Assembly (NCBI GenBank): GCA_914767715.1
Contig: OU612069.1
Coordinates: 14,257,387-14,321,386 of the forward strand
DNA: 64,000 nucleotides
Reading direction: 5' to 3'
Origin: Membranipora membranacea
Taxonomy: Eukaryota > Bryozoa > Gymnolaemata > Cheilostomatida > Membraniporidae
Shown: positions 34,518 to 46,900 of the stretch, piece by piece
Numbering within the stretch: the stretch's first letter is position 1
Layout of the letters: each line of letters begins with the position of its first letter
Position numbers and translations under genes: made by a program
The notes under the pieces: generated by a model
The model's input: only the letters and a program-made list of their open reading frames with translations
What the model was told of the DNA's origin: nothing
The model's database searches: none

Positions 34518-36612
34518 ATGCAGGGCTTTAGTATCTCAAGCTCAGAGCTCGATAGGTTGGGGGCAAAGGCGCTCAGGGATATTTTGAAATCAAAGAAATT
34601 ACCGGTTGGCGGCAGAAAGAAAGTGCTTATTGATAGAATTATTCCAAACTCCTCACGGTTTCAAATCGATTCAACGGGAGGTGATTTTGAAATGGCATCT
34701 CAATCTAGATTTTTTCCTGCTGCTCATAGCACTGACCAACAAGCCAAAGTATTTTCATCAGGCATTGTACAAGTAAATCAAGGCTCAATAGGTGGTGCTG
34801 AAAATCAGCATCCAGCATCACAACATGATGTTAGGGGTCGGCAGCAATCTGATAATGGTTGCGAAGACCAACAGATGCCTGGTCGTAATGATTGTAATGG
34901 TCAACATGTGCAACAAGGTCAAAATCATAGGCTGCTCAATGGTACTATAAATGGCGAGCAGCAGCAAAATCAAATAGGATCAAATCAATCTGCCCCGCCC
35001 ATGGATTTTACATGCCAGCAAGATGGTAGGATAAGCATGCATGTTTTTCCATCCAATGCTATTCATCAAAACAATGGAAACAATGGATGGCTTTTGAATG
35101 GTCAAGCTGTGTCATCTGGACACTCGTTTCAGGCTAATCAACACAGACCAGCTTTAGCTTCCACCAGTAACAATGAATCGCTTATTCGTGACTCACGTAA
35201 TTTAGCTTCAGCTATTCATGATGGACCAGTAAATAACAATGGGTGGCTATCCAATAGACAAGCTCAATCTAGGAGTAACATGCATGTTCGTTATAATGGT
35301 GCTCATGATACACAGGCTGTAGCTTCCACTGCTGTTGTTGGAGCAGCTGTCAATAGTAACCCATGGTGGTCACATGTTAGTATTGCTGTACCTTCGCATG
35401 GTGTTCACTTTAGCTCACCTCCACATGACATTCGCAGACCCCCATCTCATATCATGGACTTGCATCAAAGTCGTATATCACCCCAGTTAACAGAACCAAA
35501 CTGGCATTGTAGTACATATGTAGTAGGGGGCATAACTCCAAATATAGAATCAGATTATGCTGTGTCACGTAGACAGGAGTTGGATTATGCCATCGCAGAG
35601 TCATTAGAGGCTAGTAAATGGTTCTGGAGGAGCCATCAGTATTTCAGGGTGATTTGCTCAAGTACAATCGCTGGCCAAGTCATTTGATGCTTTTATATCT
35701 AAACGAAAATGGCCAACAGCCAGTTCTAAGCTTTTCTACCTGGAAAAGTATACTGATGGTGATGCTAGAGAGTTAATCGAGCATTATCTAACCAGAAATT
35801 CTGAGCAAGCATATATCGAGGCATGGAAAGACCTCAATCAGACATATGGTAATTCTTATCTCATTGCACAGGCATACAAGAAAAAACTGTTTACCTGGCC
35901 AAAAATCACAAACAGAGATAATGTCGGTATCAAAAAGCTGGCAAATTCCCTCAAGCAGTGCCTAGCAATGAGAGAAGAAAACCCACACTTTGGATTTTTG
36001 GAGGAGTTTGATCGTAACCAGGACATAGTCAAGAATCTTCCTGATTATATGGCATTACGGTGGAACAATAAAGTAACAGGGTATCAACTATCTCATGATC
36101 AGGTGTTCCCACCGTTCTCTCAGTTTGTTGAGTTTATGGTTTTTGAATCCCACTCAGCAAACTATCCAGTTACTTCCCAGAATACTTTGAAGGGTGTGGG
36201 TAATGTGGATTCATCAGCTAAGAGTGATCAATCTAAACCTAAATCAAAATCTAACCAAAGTGCTGTCAGTCAAAAGACAGATGCTGAATATGATTCCCCT
36301 AAGAAAATATGCTGTCCTCACTGTAAATCTGATAATCACATGTATATGTCTAAGTGTGCAGATTTTAAGTCGCTCTCTGTGGAGCGACGTTTTTCTACAG
36401 TGAAAACTCTCAAGGCATGTAATCGCTGTTTGTCAGTCGATCACTACTTAGCTAAGTGTACCAGGGACTGGAAATGCGGAGTTTGTAAAAGCTCGTCACA
36501 TCATACTCTGTTGCACAGAGTTAAGGGTGGTCCAAGTGGAGAGACAACTCCGCCTAAAGCAGTGTCTCAGCTTCTCAATAGCACTTGTACTGATACCATT
36601 ACTGATGCTTAA
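34518..36612 (+). pseudogene. BEL/Pao gag with an N-terminal SAP-like motif, frameshifted
   Basis: The ATG at 34518 opens a frame that begins with a SAP-like segment (LGAKALRDILKSKKLPVGGR, then KKVLIDRI). SAP domains bind DNA or chromatin. A long Gln/Asn/His-rich, low-complexity stretch follows. Between about 35615 and 35690 the frame breaks at least twice around a VFQGDLLKY block. The gag core continues (LFYLEKYTDGDARELIEHYL, AYKKKLFTWPKI), then zinc-knuckle-like blocks typical of BEL gag (CCPHCKSDNHMYMSKC, CNRCLSVDHYLAKC, CGVCKSSSHHTLLH) and a stop at 36612. The protease and pol expected next are absent. Gag proteins form the particle that packages element RNA. The breaks mean no full product is made. 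Confidence 0.8.
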
Positions 36613-37071
36613 TCTCGACTTGTTATTTCGTACATTTTTATGTGATAGGAATCTGTCGCTTTTTATACAAATAATTAAACTGGAATCAGTTTGAAATCAA
36701 CTTGAGCATTTAATCTAGTTAGGAGTATCAATAATAAGAATCATGTAGGAATAATCACCATCACTCATACTTGGTGCACCCGGCGCTGGCCGTGCCACTT
36801 GAATGAGGGTGTAGCTGTCCCACCATCACTTAGGGTGGCTGCTCACTACAATGGGTTGATTAGTATTTTTTCCCTCAAATTAATTTTTGGTTGTTTTATT
36901 CTTTTGCATGTCAGGGAGATCTGCGGGTGATGGTTAACACAAGTAAGAATGTATTCAATATATAATTATTCAGCTATGAACATTTTTATCGATTCATGTT
37001 TATGTATTATAGAGCCGTGACATGAAAGCAGTAGTAGAATATATCTTTTTATGCAATATATTTTGCCTAAT
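36613..37071. other. short non-coding stretch with a GC-rich patch
   Basis: About 36770-36850 is notably GC-rich for the region (GGTGCACCCGGCGCTGGCCG and TAGGGTGGCTGCTCAC) and lies between the gag remnant and the SINE at 37072. No coding frame, no A or B box and no second copy were seen. The remainder is AT-rich and featureless. Confidence 0.3.
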
Positions 37072-37345
37072 TTAACCATTCTGTTTAACTTGCTTTGGGT
37101 ATTTCTCGGGAAGGACCCTATATGCCCTTAGTAACCAGCTACCCATTTTCAAAGAGGCAGAGGCAGATATCCATACTACATGTGGAAACACAGAGGACTT
37201 ATGGGACATTGAGACCAGTCTAAGATGAATGGCTCTCAAAGACCGAATCAGAAAAACTTCCAACGCAAGGATTCAGATCTGAATCATACGCTCACGCGTC
37301 CTTACTTCTACCATCGGAACGATCCTGACTCCAGCCAACTGTATC
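37072..37345 (-). mobile_element. diverged second copy of the 13-kb SINE, minus strand
   Basis: Aligns by eye with the body of the SINE at 13005-13331, same strand: an ACCCTATATGCCC block, then AGCTACCCATTTTCAAAGAGG, ATATCCATACTACATG, AGATGAATGGCT and ACCGAATCAGAAA. In the tRNA-like head the B box has decayed (GATTCAGATCTGAATC). No A tail remains. It is clearly the older of the two copies. Confidence 0.65.
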
Positions 37346-38640
37346 TGCAACATTATTTCTATCTTTGCCGGGTACATCACTCACATAAGCCATATCCAGC
37401 ACTAGTATAACAGGAGTATAATCTTCAGTCTACACAGACTTATGATCACAGGTAGTTCGGTGTATTTTCAGATTACCAGCAAAACTCAGCATGTGACATA
37501 CAAATACTGATCAATACTGACTGATCCTCCACCTTAATTATTGACAGTAGATAAAAAAGAACAGTGTCATGCAATTAGAGGAACACCACCAGTAAAAACC
37601 TGACAACTTACATTGGGAAGTTGTCTGTTGTTATAAAAAGAAAGCGCAACTCTATATAATAAATTAGAATACTTATAATATATCAGGAACATAGTGATAA
37701 TCCACAAGCTCTACAGACACATGAATCGTAATGCTAGACTATGCATACCAAATCCAGTTATTGGATTGATGCATTTTATGAAACAGTTGCTCATGAATTG
37801 TGACGAATCTCTGCCCAGGGATGCATTATTATGTGCACAAATACCATGATGACAGTAGAAACAGTTATTTTGAAGGGATATACAGGTTTTAGTGAGACAA
37901 ACTGTATGGTAATTTGATTAATATTTCATTCCTCATTTTTATTATACCCTTAATATACCTGTATTGTGTTGACAAAAATCATTTGATGAACTGCAGCAGG
38001 GAAGAGGATGAGGGGAGGAAAGGAGGAGGGCCGAGGAAAGCAGGGGCGACGGCGCAGAAAGGAGTAGGGAAGGAGGTTCGGAATGAAGTAGCTAAAGTGC
38101 TAAATATCAAGCGCTCATATTATTAGAATTACAATTATGTGCTCAATGAGAATCTCACAATGGCTTTCCAGATAGTATATTCCGATGGCAAAGCGTGCCA
38201 GATCGACTCGATCAATCAATTTTACTGAAATCAAAGCTCATGATTACTTGACCTGATTTTTTTGACTGCCGACTGAATAGATTGTACAGGCATTCATCAC
38301 TTGTCACCATAGATATAATTATATGCAGGACAGAAACTTCCAATCAAAAGTTGTGTAAAACAAATGCGTTTTTGTCAATCTTTTACTCAAAGCCACTCTT
38401 TGATTTAAAAATTCAGATTTCAAGAATTCAAACTCAAAGGTACAACCAAACTAACAGCTCCAGCGGTTTCTGATTCACAAAATGGTGCTACACAAAATAA
38501 ACAGAGAATATGTCGAAAAGCTATGGCTTCGTTTGGAACAAATATATATCTAGCAAGCGCAAACAAATTATTAATTAATTATTAATCTTCTACAAAATGG
38601 TACAAAACCAGTAAATACAGAAGCCTGGCTTATCAGTTTA
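37346..38640. other. non-coding AT-rich stretch
   Basis: No gene seen. A short open frame at 37914-38126 has a low-complexity Glu/Gly/Lys-rich middle (GGA-rich DNA at 38000-38080) and does not look like a conserved protein. Nothing else stands out. Confidence 0.5.
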
Positions 38641-38649
38641 GAAAAAAAG

Positions 38650-38965
38650 AACATCAATAGTAAAAAATCATGCTTTTTGTCATTTTGCACTCACTAGTTC
38701 ACCCTGCATCATTGTGCTTATATTAAACAAGGATAATCAACTTCAGGGCATTATTGGGTATTTCGGGAAATTTTTTTTATATTGAAGTTATTCAAATTAT
38801 AAAATGTTTCATAAACTATGTATATATTTACGCAAGATAAAATTGGAAAGAAAGTCAGAAAAAAAATCGAAACTAAACTCGGAAAAAAAGGAAATAAAAT
38901 CGGGAATATAATCAGAAATAAAATCGGGAATAAAATCGGGAAATCATACACAAACAGTTGAGTAA
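38650..38965 (+). repeat. repeat family C, copy 1, with AATAAAATCGG units
   Basis: Shares with 40165-40510, in the same order, blocks ATCATGC(T/A)TTTTG, CACT...CCC(T/A)GCATC, TTATTGGGTATTT-like sequence, a short tandem of (A)GAAATAAAATC(G/A)G units and GGAAATCATACACAAACAGTTGAGT. Five or so imperfect 11-bp units lie at 38872-38945. No coding capacity. Confidence 0.6.
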
Positions 38966-39342
38966 CTGTACAAGGTATATATACTCCTCAGTGAAGATTC
39001 CTTGTTCAAAGTTCCCTCAACTTATGCTATAAAATTAGTTTAATCAAATAAAAGAATTTGGCATATTAGTAAATAATACAGATAAAAGAAAAGCAAGGGC
39101 TCAGCCAGCTAGTCCTAAGACTAGAGTGATGGCTGTCCCGATGGTCACCCATGAAGAACACCCACACAAGCCGATAAGTCGGAGCACGAGTCTGCACATG
39201 CAATCACTGTCGAGCATACACCCGAAGGCGCTCAGCCAGACCAGACATGGGATTGTTCCCAGATCCTGTCCAATCTTCCAAAAGGTACCTGTTGTACAGT
39301 TTTACACCTGTGTACGACAGGGACCTCCCACCCCTGTTGTTG

Positions 39343-39777
39343 TTAGCTTGAATTGCTTTTTAGGGCTTTTGATCTCGTAACATGGTTATGTTCTGGCAGA
39401 AGTTTTAAAACTTCTTCCGTTGGATATGTTTTTAAGAGAATTAATAATCTATATTCAAAAATCACTTTTAAAGGCATAATTTTAAGTTTTTCAAAATATG
39501 TGGAAACACGTTCTTCAGGTTTTATGCGAACAATGACTCTCAAAGCAGCTTTTTGTGAAAGTTTTATTAATTTTAAATTTGTTTCACAAGCATGGCCCCA
39601 GAACTCAATGCTATATATGAGATGGGGATAAAGAAATGTGTAGTAAATATCAGTCAATGTTTTATCATCTAAAAATGGCCTAACTGCTCTCATCATTAGC
39701 AGGTTTAAATGTAGCTTTTTAGCCAACCCTTTGAGGTGCGATTTAAAATCTATATTTGAATCAATGGTTAAACAAGG
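39343..39777 (-). pseudogene. non-LTR retrotransposon, C-terminal end of reverse transcriptase (CR1/Jockey-like)
   Basis: Minus-strand frame reading LTIDSNIDFKSHLKGLAKKL, MMRAVRPFLDDKTLTDIYYT, FLYPHLIYSIEFWG and LIKLSQKAALRVIVRI, the usual thumb region of CR1/Jockey-type enzymes (IDS..FK.H, IY..LYPHL.Y....WG, Q..A.R.I), up to a stop at 39343. The catalytic part is absent. Upstream on the minus strand the frame runs into the purine-rich minisatellite, so the long Pro/Leu-rich extension is not part of the enzyme. Confidence 0.75.
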
Positions 39778-39788
39778 AAACTTTGTCT

Positions 39789-40078
39789 GGAGGGGGAGGA
39801 GCGGGAGGAGCGGGAGGAGGGGGAGGAGGGGGAGGAGGGGGAGGAGGGGGAGGAGGGGGAGGAGGGGGAGGAGGGGGAGGAGGGGGAGGAGGGGGAGGAG
39901 GGGGAGGAGTCGGAGGAGTGGGAGGAGTGGAGGGGTGGTAGGAGGGGGAGGAGTCGGAGGAGTCGGAGGAGTGGAGGGGTGGTAGGAGGGGTAGGAGGGG
40001 TAGGAGAAAAAGTAGAGGGAGTGGGAGCGGGAGCGGGAGCGAGAGCGGGAGCGGGAGCGGGAGCGGGAGTGGGAGGAA
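39789..40078 (+). repeat. G-rich purine minisatellite
   Basis: Imperfect 9-bp and 6-bp units of the GGAGGAGGG and GGGAGC types. Positions 39812-39909 are an unbroken purine run of 98 nt on the plus strand; later parts have scattered T and C. Such tracts can form triplex (H-DNA) or G-quadruplex structures. All long frames here (Gly-, Arg-Gly-, Pro- or Leu-Pro-rich) are by-products of the repeat. Confidence 0.95.
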
Positions 40079-40164
40079 TTGACATAAATAAATACAGAAA
40101 CCAGACTGGATTCCTTTATCATCACAAAAATTTTTTGGGTTAGGCAAAGTTATAAGTTTCAAAA

Positions 40165-40370
40165 GTAAACATCACTAATAAGAAATCATGCATTTTGAAC
40201 TTCAAAACATTCACCCCAGCATCGTTCTATGCAAGTATGAACAACAAATTACTAACTTTAGGACACTATTGGATATTTGTATAACATCTTTTTGGGAATT
40301 TCAGTTATTTTGATCAAAAAAAGTCAAATAAAACTAAGCATATATGTATGTATATATATTTATATATATG

Positions 40371-40406
<36 letters not shown>

Positions 40407-40510
40407 TATAAAATAAAGTGAGCAATAAAATCGGAAATAAAATCAGAAATAAAATCAGAAATAAATCAGGAAATCATGCACAAACAACTGAGTCAATATA
40501 GAAAGTATAT
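40165..40510 (+). repeat. repeat family C, copy 2, with a TA-rich microsatellite
   Basis: Diverged second copy of 38650-38965. An ATATATGTATATAT-type microsatellite at 40340-40410 precedes the AATAAAATC(A/G)GAAATA units (40420-40470), which are followed by the shared GGAAATCATGCACAAACAAC block. The two copies bracket the LINE fragment and the purine minisatellite. Confidence 0.6.
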
Positions 40511-40958
40511 GAGCTCAGAAGGAACAGGTGTCAGATGATTCTTTGTATAAAACTACAGCCTATATTGTGTGCTAACAAATATGGTAAACACATATTAATT
40601 AAGTCCATCCGTCTAAACACCGCTTATCAATTCATGCGATAACAGCTGTCTCTCTACACCGGGCTTTCCCACTCAGGTTTGAATCCTAAAAAATATAGGA
40701 AATGTTTACATGCAACAAAATAGTTATTTTGGTGCCATGTTTAGCGGACACATTTAATTCAAATAAAATATGATAATATATGAAGGCATCACAGCCAAAT
40801 CTGCATAACTTGTTAATAGGTGCCGAGGCAGTAATTTGGAGACAATGGAGGCATCACAGTACGATTTGCGTAACTCATTACTTTATACATATGTGGTATT
40901 CTGCAGATTATACAGGCATCATACATGACTATGAATAATAATTCTATGATACAAACCT

Positions 40959-43900
40959 CTACTTGAGTTTGAAGAGAGCAGCTCCATAAAATCCACACAC
41001 CACCATCTTCTCTCCTCTTATACTCACATCATTCAGGTTTTCCATTATACGACGGACATCCCCGAGTGATGTGTGAGTGAGTTCTTCTATCATCTCCCCT
41101 ATTGTGTGGAAAATAGAATGAAAAAATTCAGGTAGTAAAAGCTATATTTATCCAATCACAAAAGTTTGCTGGGAGAATTTTTAACAAAACACGAAACCTG
41201 GGCTTGTAACTGAGTTTGGTATTTAGCAAAACAATGCCAAAATTTCGCAGGACCGTATATGACAATATTGTCAGTTTTGTTGACAGGAAATTTAACCGAC
41301 TTGAAATCGCTTGAAATTCTATCCCTCAACATTCCAACGCTGATTGCATATCAGGCACTAAATATTAGCCCACCTATCATTATACTATAAACAGAATTGC
41401 CTCAAAATCGTCGACAGCAGTTATACTTTGCATGTGAATCTTATCGTGAAGGATAAAGGCAAAATACGAGTTGATCTTAGGTTGTTGGCACACTAATAGC
41501 AATGCCATGTTAAGCCCTCATAGTCATAGCTCAATCAAAATAAATCAGATTGGTCTGCGATTAGAGTTGTCTCTCATTAATAATAGCCCATGCCAGATTG
41601 TCAACAGAGGGTGGATAACTCCCTATCAAGTAAAATTTAATCCAATATTAAACAACATAAAAAGAAATTCCATTCATCTGATCTGATTTTGGTTGGGTAT
41701 TTATGTTAGTTATAAATTCTACCTCAGCCCAGGGAGAATGGAAGCTTCCATTTTCCCTGCTCTGCCACCCAATCTATAAGTTGTACCTGTCCTGTAATGA
41801 TAATGTAGTTTTTGACTGATGGTTTGAGGTCATTATTTATTTTTCTAATATTATTTCTAATAATTATAACTTTTCCCCAATATACAAAAACTAAATGTTA
41901 TTTGATACAGAATAACCCTACAAACGCTAACATACACAAGTTAAATCAGTATCATCATGCTAGAAAACTTAAGGCTTGAAATTATCTATTCCGTAAGGTC
42001 GCGTATTGTAGCCGCATGGTTAATGTCCATGAGTGGTTAAAACTTAGTCAAGCATACCGCTGTAATAATAAGGGCATTGTTTCCAAATTCTATAGGCAGG
42101 CGGCTAATGAGTGAACATACATACTAACTCAGTTGTAACATGCTAGCATCGACTATATATCTCTTATTTTTATTAACAATATCCGACCTCAGAAGAGACA
42201 TATAAAATTGGAGAGCTCAATGTATTGACCTTGTAATGACCTTGCAGTTGTTTGCCTTGTTACAACTACATAAAATTATCATCCAATTAGAAACATTATG
42301 ACCAATAGTTAACCAATCAGCATTCTTCTTCTCCAACCAGTTGATGTGATGCTTATTATTATGGCAGACAGAAATGTATCATAATGTTTTGTTTTGTAGA
42401 AGTAAGTAGTACAGCTGTGGGCTGTGGTCAGGTCTGTGCAGTGTGGTGGGAGGGCATTAGCATGTAACACATAGTGTGCACATTTCTTGATCATTATATT
42501 GCCTGGGCGGCTAGATATTGTGGTTAAATGACAGTGGGCTTGCTGGTGTGATATGGCTAAAATCTGTGTTTTGTTTCCTAAATTAATCCAGGCCTGTTCA
42601 CCAACAAGCCACGTGGTTACAATACGCGACCTTACGGTACCAAACTGGATCAATTGAGCCAAAATCAAGCAACAATAATCCGAAATCCCTTAATATGATA
42701 GGAAAATACTTGGTAACTATAATATATCAATTACATAATTTTCATGATAGTAGATTTGTGCCTGAGGAATGCTCATCATTGTAATGATATTCATAATTAC
42801 CACTGTATGTAACCCATACTAAACCCAAACAATGAGATGATAATATAATCACCTGTAGATGAGATCTGGTATATCTTCTCCTCTCTGTCTGACACCACAT
42901 AGATAAGACCAGACTGATCTGATGTTATACCTACAGGATCACTCAGACCTGTACATCTCCACACAGGCTGCTGAGTACCTGCAGCTTATACTTCCTCACC
43001 TCTCCTTTAATCCAGTCAGACACGAGTACACTGTGACCACCTGGTAGAATGTGTACTCCAAGAGGATTAGCCATATCACTAATGTTAATGTTATACAGGT
43101 GATTACCTGTGATTGTGTAGATCATCAGCTGATTATTAGCTCTGTCTATATGTGCTATTATACTGTCTGATACAGTCAGCTGACCGTTGTAGTAACTCTC
43201 AAACTGATGTAGTAGAGTGTGATGAGGATTACTCTCTGTACCGACGTATGTGCTGATTTTATTATCTTTCTTCACCTTAGTGATGAGTTTATCACCTACA
43301 GAGTATGCTGACAAGACTGAGCAAGTTATGTTTATATTCTTTATTAGCGTCAGGTCATCACCAGATCTTATCTGTACACCATGTTTCTGAGTAGAGCAGA
43401 GAATATGACCGTCTTCTCTCCAGCTAACAGCCGAGCACATTGATAATGTTTTCTCATACTTGATGAGCTGGAGTGTAGTGGGCGGCTCAGTGACGGTATT
43501 TTGTTTGTGTGATGACGTTACGCTATGCTTGGCTTGGCTTTGTTTACTGGGTGGTCCTTTGGCAGGTGGAGGGATGCTAGTAGGATGTTTTGCTGCAGCT
43601 GGTGTCAGATTACTGCTGGGAGGTGTGACACCTAAAACAGGCAATTTTAAGAATTTTGAATATATGTATAAATATTTTATGATTATAATTTTATATATAT
43701 ATTCCGCCGATGGATCAATGTTTCAATTAAAATCCTACCAAGCAGATCAGTGCCTGCTCTATTCTGAATTTTTTGAGGAAATTCTTGAAACAGTGACGGA
43801 TTTTTTTAAATGCGTTAGGGAAGCAGGCTATATTTCCGGTAAAAGAGCTCCTTTCTTCTACCCGGCCCTCGCAAATAACTTATCTGACAAAATCAATCAT

Positions 43901-46900
43901 GAATGTGTACTAAAAAAAGTGGCAATGTTTATATCATAAAGTTGCGTTTGTTGATAATTTTCATTTATATGGGCCCCTACAGACAAAGTGTTTACTATGG
44001 AATAAATGTGGCCAGCTGTGTAGCTGCGTTGAGTTGTGACCTTGTTTTTGCGATGCACTTCATTAGTTTTTGACCCCCTGGTGAACTTATCAACTGTCAT
44101 CCTCATTTGCATCTTAATTTGCATATCAATTCATCTGGTGTGTGTGTGCTGTGCTGTTTATTACCCTGAGCATATTTTAGGCAGCCACACACTGTCACAT
44201 GTCATCACTCATACCTTGGGGGCACAGGTATTCTTGCAGTGCTTGGGTGTGATGAGTTCCAAGTTATAAATATATTATTGTCAAATTTATTCAACAATAT
44301 TGTCAAAGAGGATTAATTTTTTTGTACTCAACAAAAGTGGCTCAGATTGAAAGGTAAGTTTAGAATAATTATTCAGGTCATCTTTTCAATTTAATATCTT
44401 AAGAATGGAACTGATTTGATTATAATAAATCTCTGTTTACCTTGGAATACTTCTGCCGTCACAAAATGAATTGAACTGTAATCTGATTGCAGTTATACGG
44501 GTTCATACAACATCTCAAACTCTGTAAATCCTGTCAAATCACTTGGGTGCAGATGTAGCAAAACTTTCTCTGACAAGTGGACGACAACCATACTTATGCC
44601 CATCGCATACTTTAAGAACCGAGGCTAATCTCACAAACTGCCTAAACTACACTGAACTGAACGTATTACATGTTAATCAGATCAGTGCTATCATAGACAA
44701 ACGAACAGCCGCTACAGCATTAGTGCGACTGATCATCTGATGAATTTTAAAGGCAGTGAATTGACAGAAGGCTCGCTGATATCATGGTGATAACGCTCTT
44801 CACCCCCTTGGCTGACACTGCAAGTAGACCAAGTCGGTGAAATGAAGGTAGATTTGATCTCATGGTAAGGCTGCTCTTCAATTTGGTTGTTGGTGTTAGT
44901 AGACATAGTCGGTGAAATAGTTGATCTGATCTCATGGTGTAGACAACTAATCAGCTAACTCAGCACTCAAAAATTTGCAGCAGTTCAAACATTCACCCAC
45001 ATTGGTATAACGTATAAAAAAGCTCACGTCCATTTATAGTCTCGATAACCTGTTGATATGATATGATACGGATAGCAAATAGTTAGCTTTAATAGATATG
45101 AAAACCCGTCATACTGTGGTCATGCTGTGGTTTCTTGCCCAGTTGAGATTTTAATATGTAACCCAGTTTTTATTCAACAGCTGTGAAACATAGATGTTAA
45201 ATTTGTAATAAAAATACTAACTCTAAAAGCATAGTTGTTAATATACAAAAGTCAACGCGTATATACCCAGAGATACAACACCTGTGATATCGTGTGAGGG
45301 TCTATGGACTGGATCCTGTTGGGGCACATTTTCATCTGTTGTTTTGGAACAGAATCAGTGCGCAAAATTGAAAATCAAACGATACTAAGTCCCCTTATAA
45401 GTTATAAGGGGACTCAGTATCATTTGTTTTTCATTTTAGCGCACTGATGCTAAAATATATAAAAAATAACTTGTTTTTCGTTTATTGTTCCAAAACAACA
45501 AATCAAAATATGAAAATCGAGACACACAATGTATGTTACAGTGCTTGGGATGAAAGGTATTCGGCGCAGGTGCTTGGTAGTGAATGTTGCTGATGCTTTT
45601 GGGCTGCTGCCTGGTGGCTGCCGCTTGTTTGATGCCGATTGTACGTTAAAGGGAAACCAGGGTTTCAAACATCTTCTCATTGATTTGTTCTTTGATTTTC
45701 TTATTGATGAAAACCAAACTATTGAACGAATCCTATTTTCATATACAGCTTTGAATCACAAAAACAAAAATTGAAAAATGAATTGATTAGTAACGTTTGT
45801 TTTATCATTTTTACGCACTGAGGCTACAAAAACAAAAAACAACTTGTTTTTCTGTTTTTGTTCCAAAACATTAAATCAAAATATGAAAATCGAGTCAATT
45901 CTTGTTTTTAGATTTTCTTATTGATGAAAACCGAAATACTTATATGATTCCTATTTTCATATTTCTGTGTGGCTTGTCTGTAGAGTCATTATATACTCTA
46001 GAGTGGACAATGTGTACGAAAATAGCATCAGTTTTTGTCCTACCTAATTACTGCGAAATCCATGACACAGCGCAATCTGGTTGTGCATGGCTAGTGCCTG
46101 TATCATGAGATCCAACACTGATAAAAATGTTGGATCTCAGCTAGATTTTAAAGGCACTTGATTGGCCAACAACAAAATTTGTCATCACTAATGGTGGATG
46201 GCTGAGGAAGGAGATACTCCCTACATTTTGAGAGCTCATATTCATACTCATTCAAAGCTACTGGCTAGATGTTTTGATGCCACAACTCTCTATTTAAATT
46301 TTTGACAGGTGGCAGTGTGACATATCCAGGCACCACCCTGTTGAAAAGTTAATTTGGAGATCTCTTGAACTAAGGACCATTTCCGCAATTAATTTTTCAC
46401 GTACCATTTCCACACCCTTACTTTAATTGACTACATTTCCATTTTCAAATTGAATTGCAGATAATATCTAAGTGCTCTTTAACTTTGATGCGTCATTAGC
46501 TACTTCCCATTTATGAACATCCTATGTGCGTAAATCATGAATAATGTATTTTTGTAAATCATGGATAATGTATTTTTGTGACTATAAATTATTCATTGTG
46601 TGTTGACAGTTACTGTGTGGCAGAGTTACTGCCTGGCTGGGCTATGGCCTGGCCAAAGTTACCATCTGCCATGCATAAAATGAAGTTCAACTGCCTACAA
46701 CATCATATTACAATTATTAGTCTGTGACATTGAAGTAAGCTATCTTACAGCAGCAGTGGTTTAAGAAAATGCTTACCCCCCATGTAAACATGAAGGAGTT
46801 ATTTGATAGTGAGCTTACAGAGGAGTTCAGAGTGAAAGCTGGTGTGAAGCAAGGATGAGTGATCGGGCCTACGCTATTCTCCATATTCTTGGCTGCTTTA

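Noticed and set aside
30353-34531. Frames within the BEL LTR-like repeats
   Set aside because: Not kept open in both repeat copies.
39731-40162. Gly-, Arg- or Pro-rich proteins over the purine tract
   Set aside because: Low-complexity translation of a 9-bp minisatellite; only 39343-39777 on the minus strand has family motifs.
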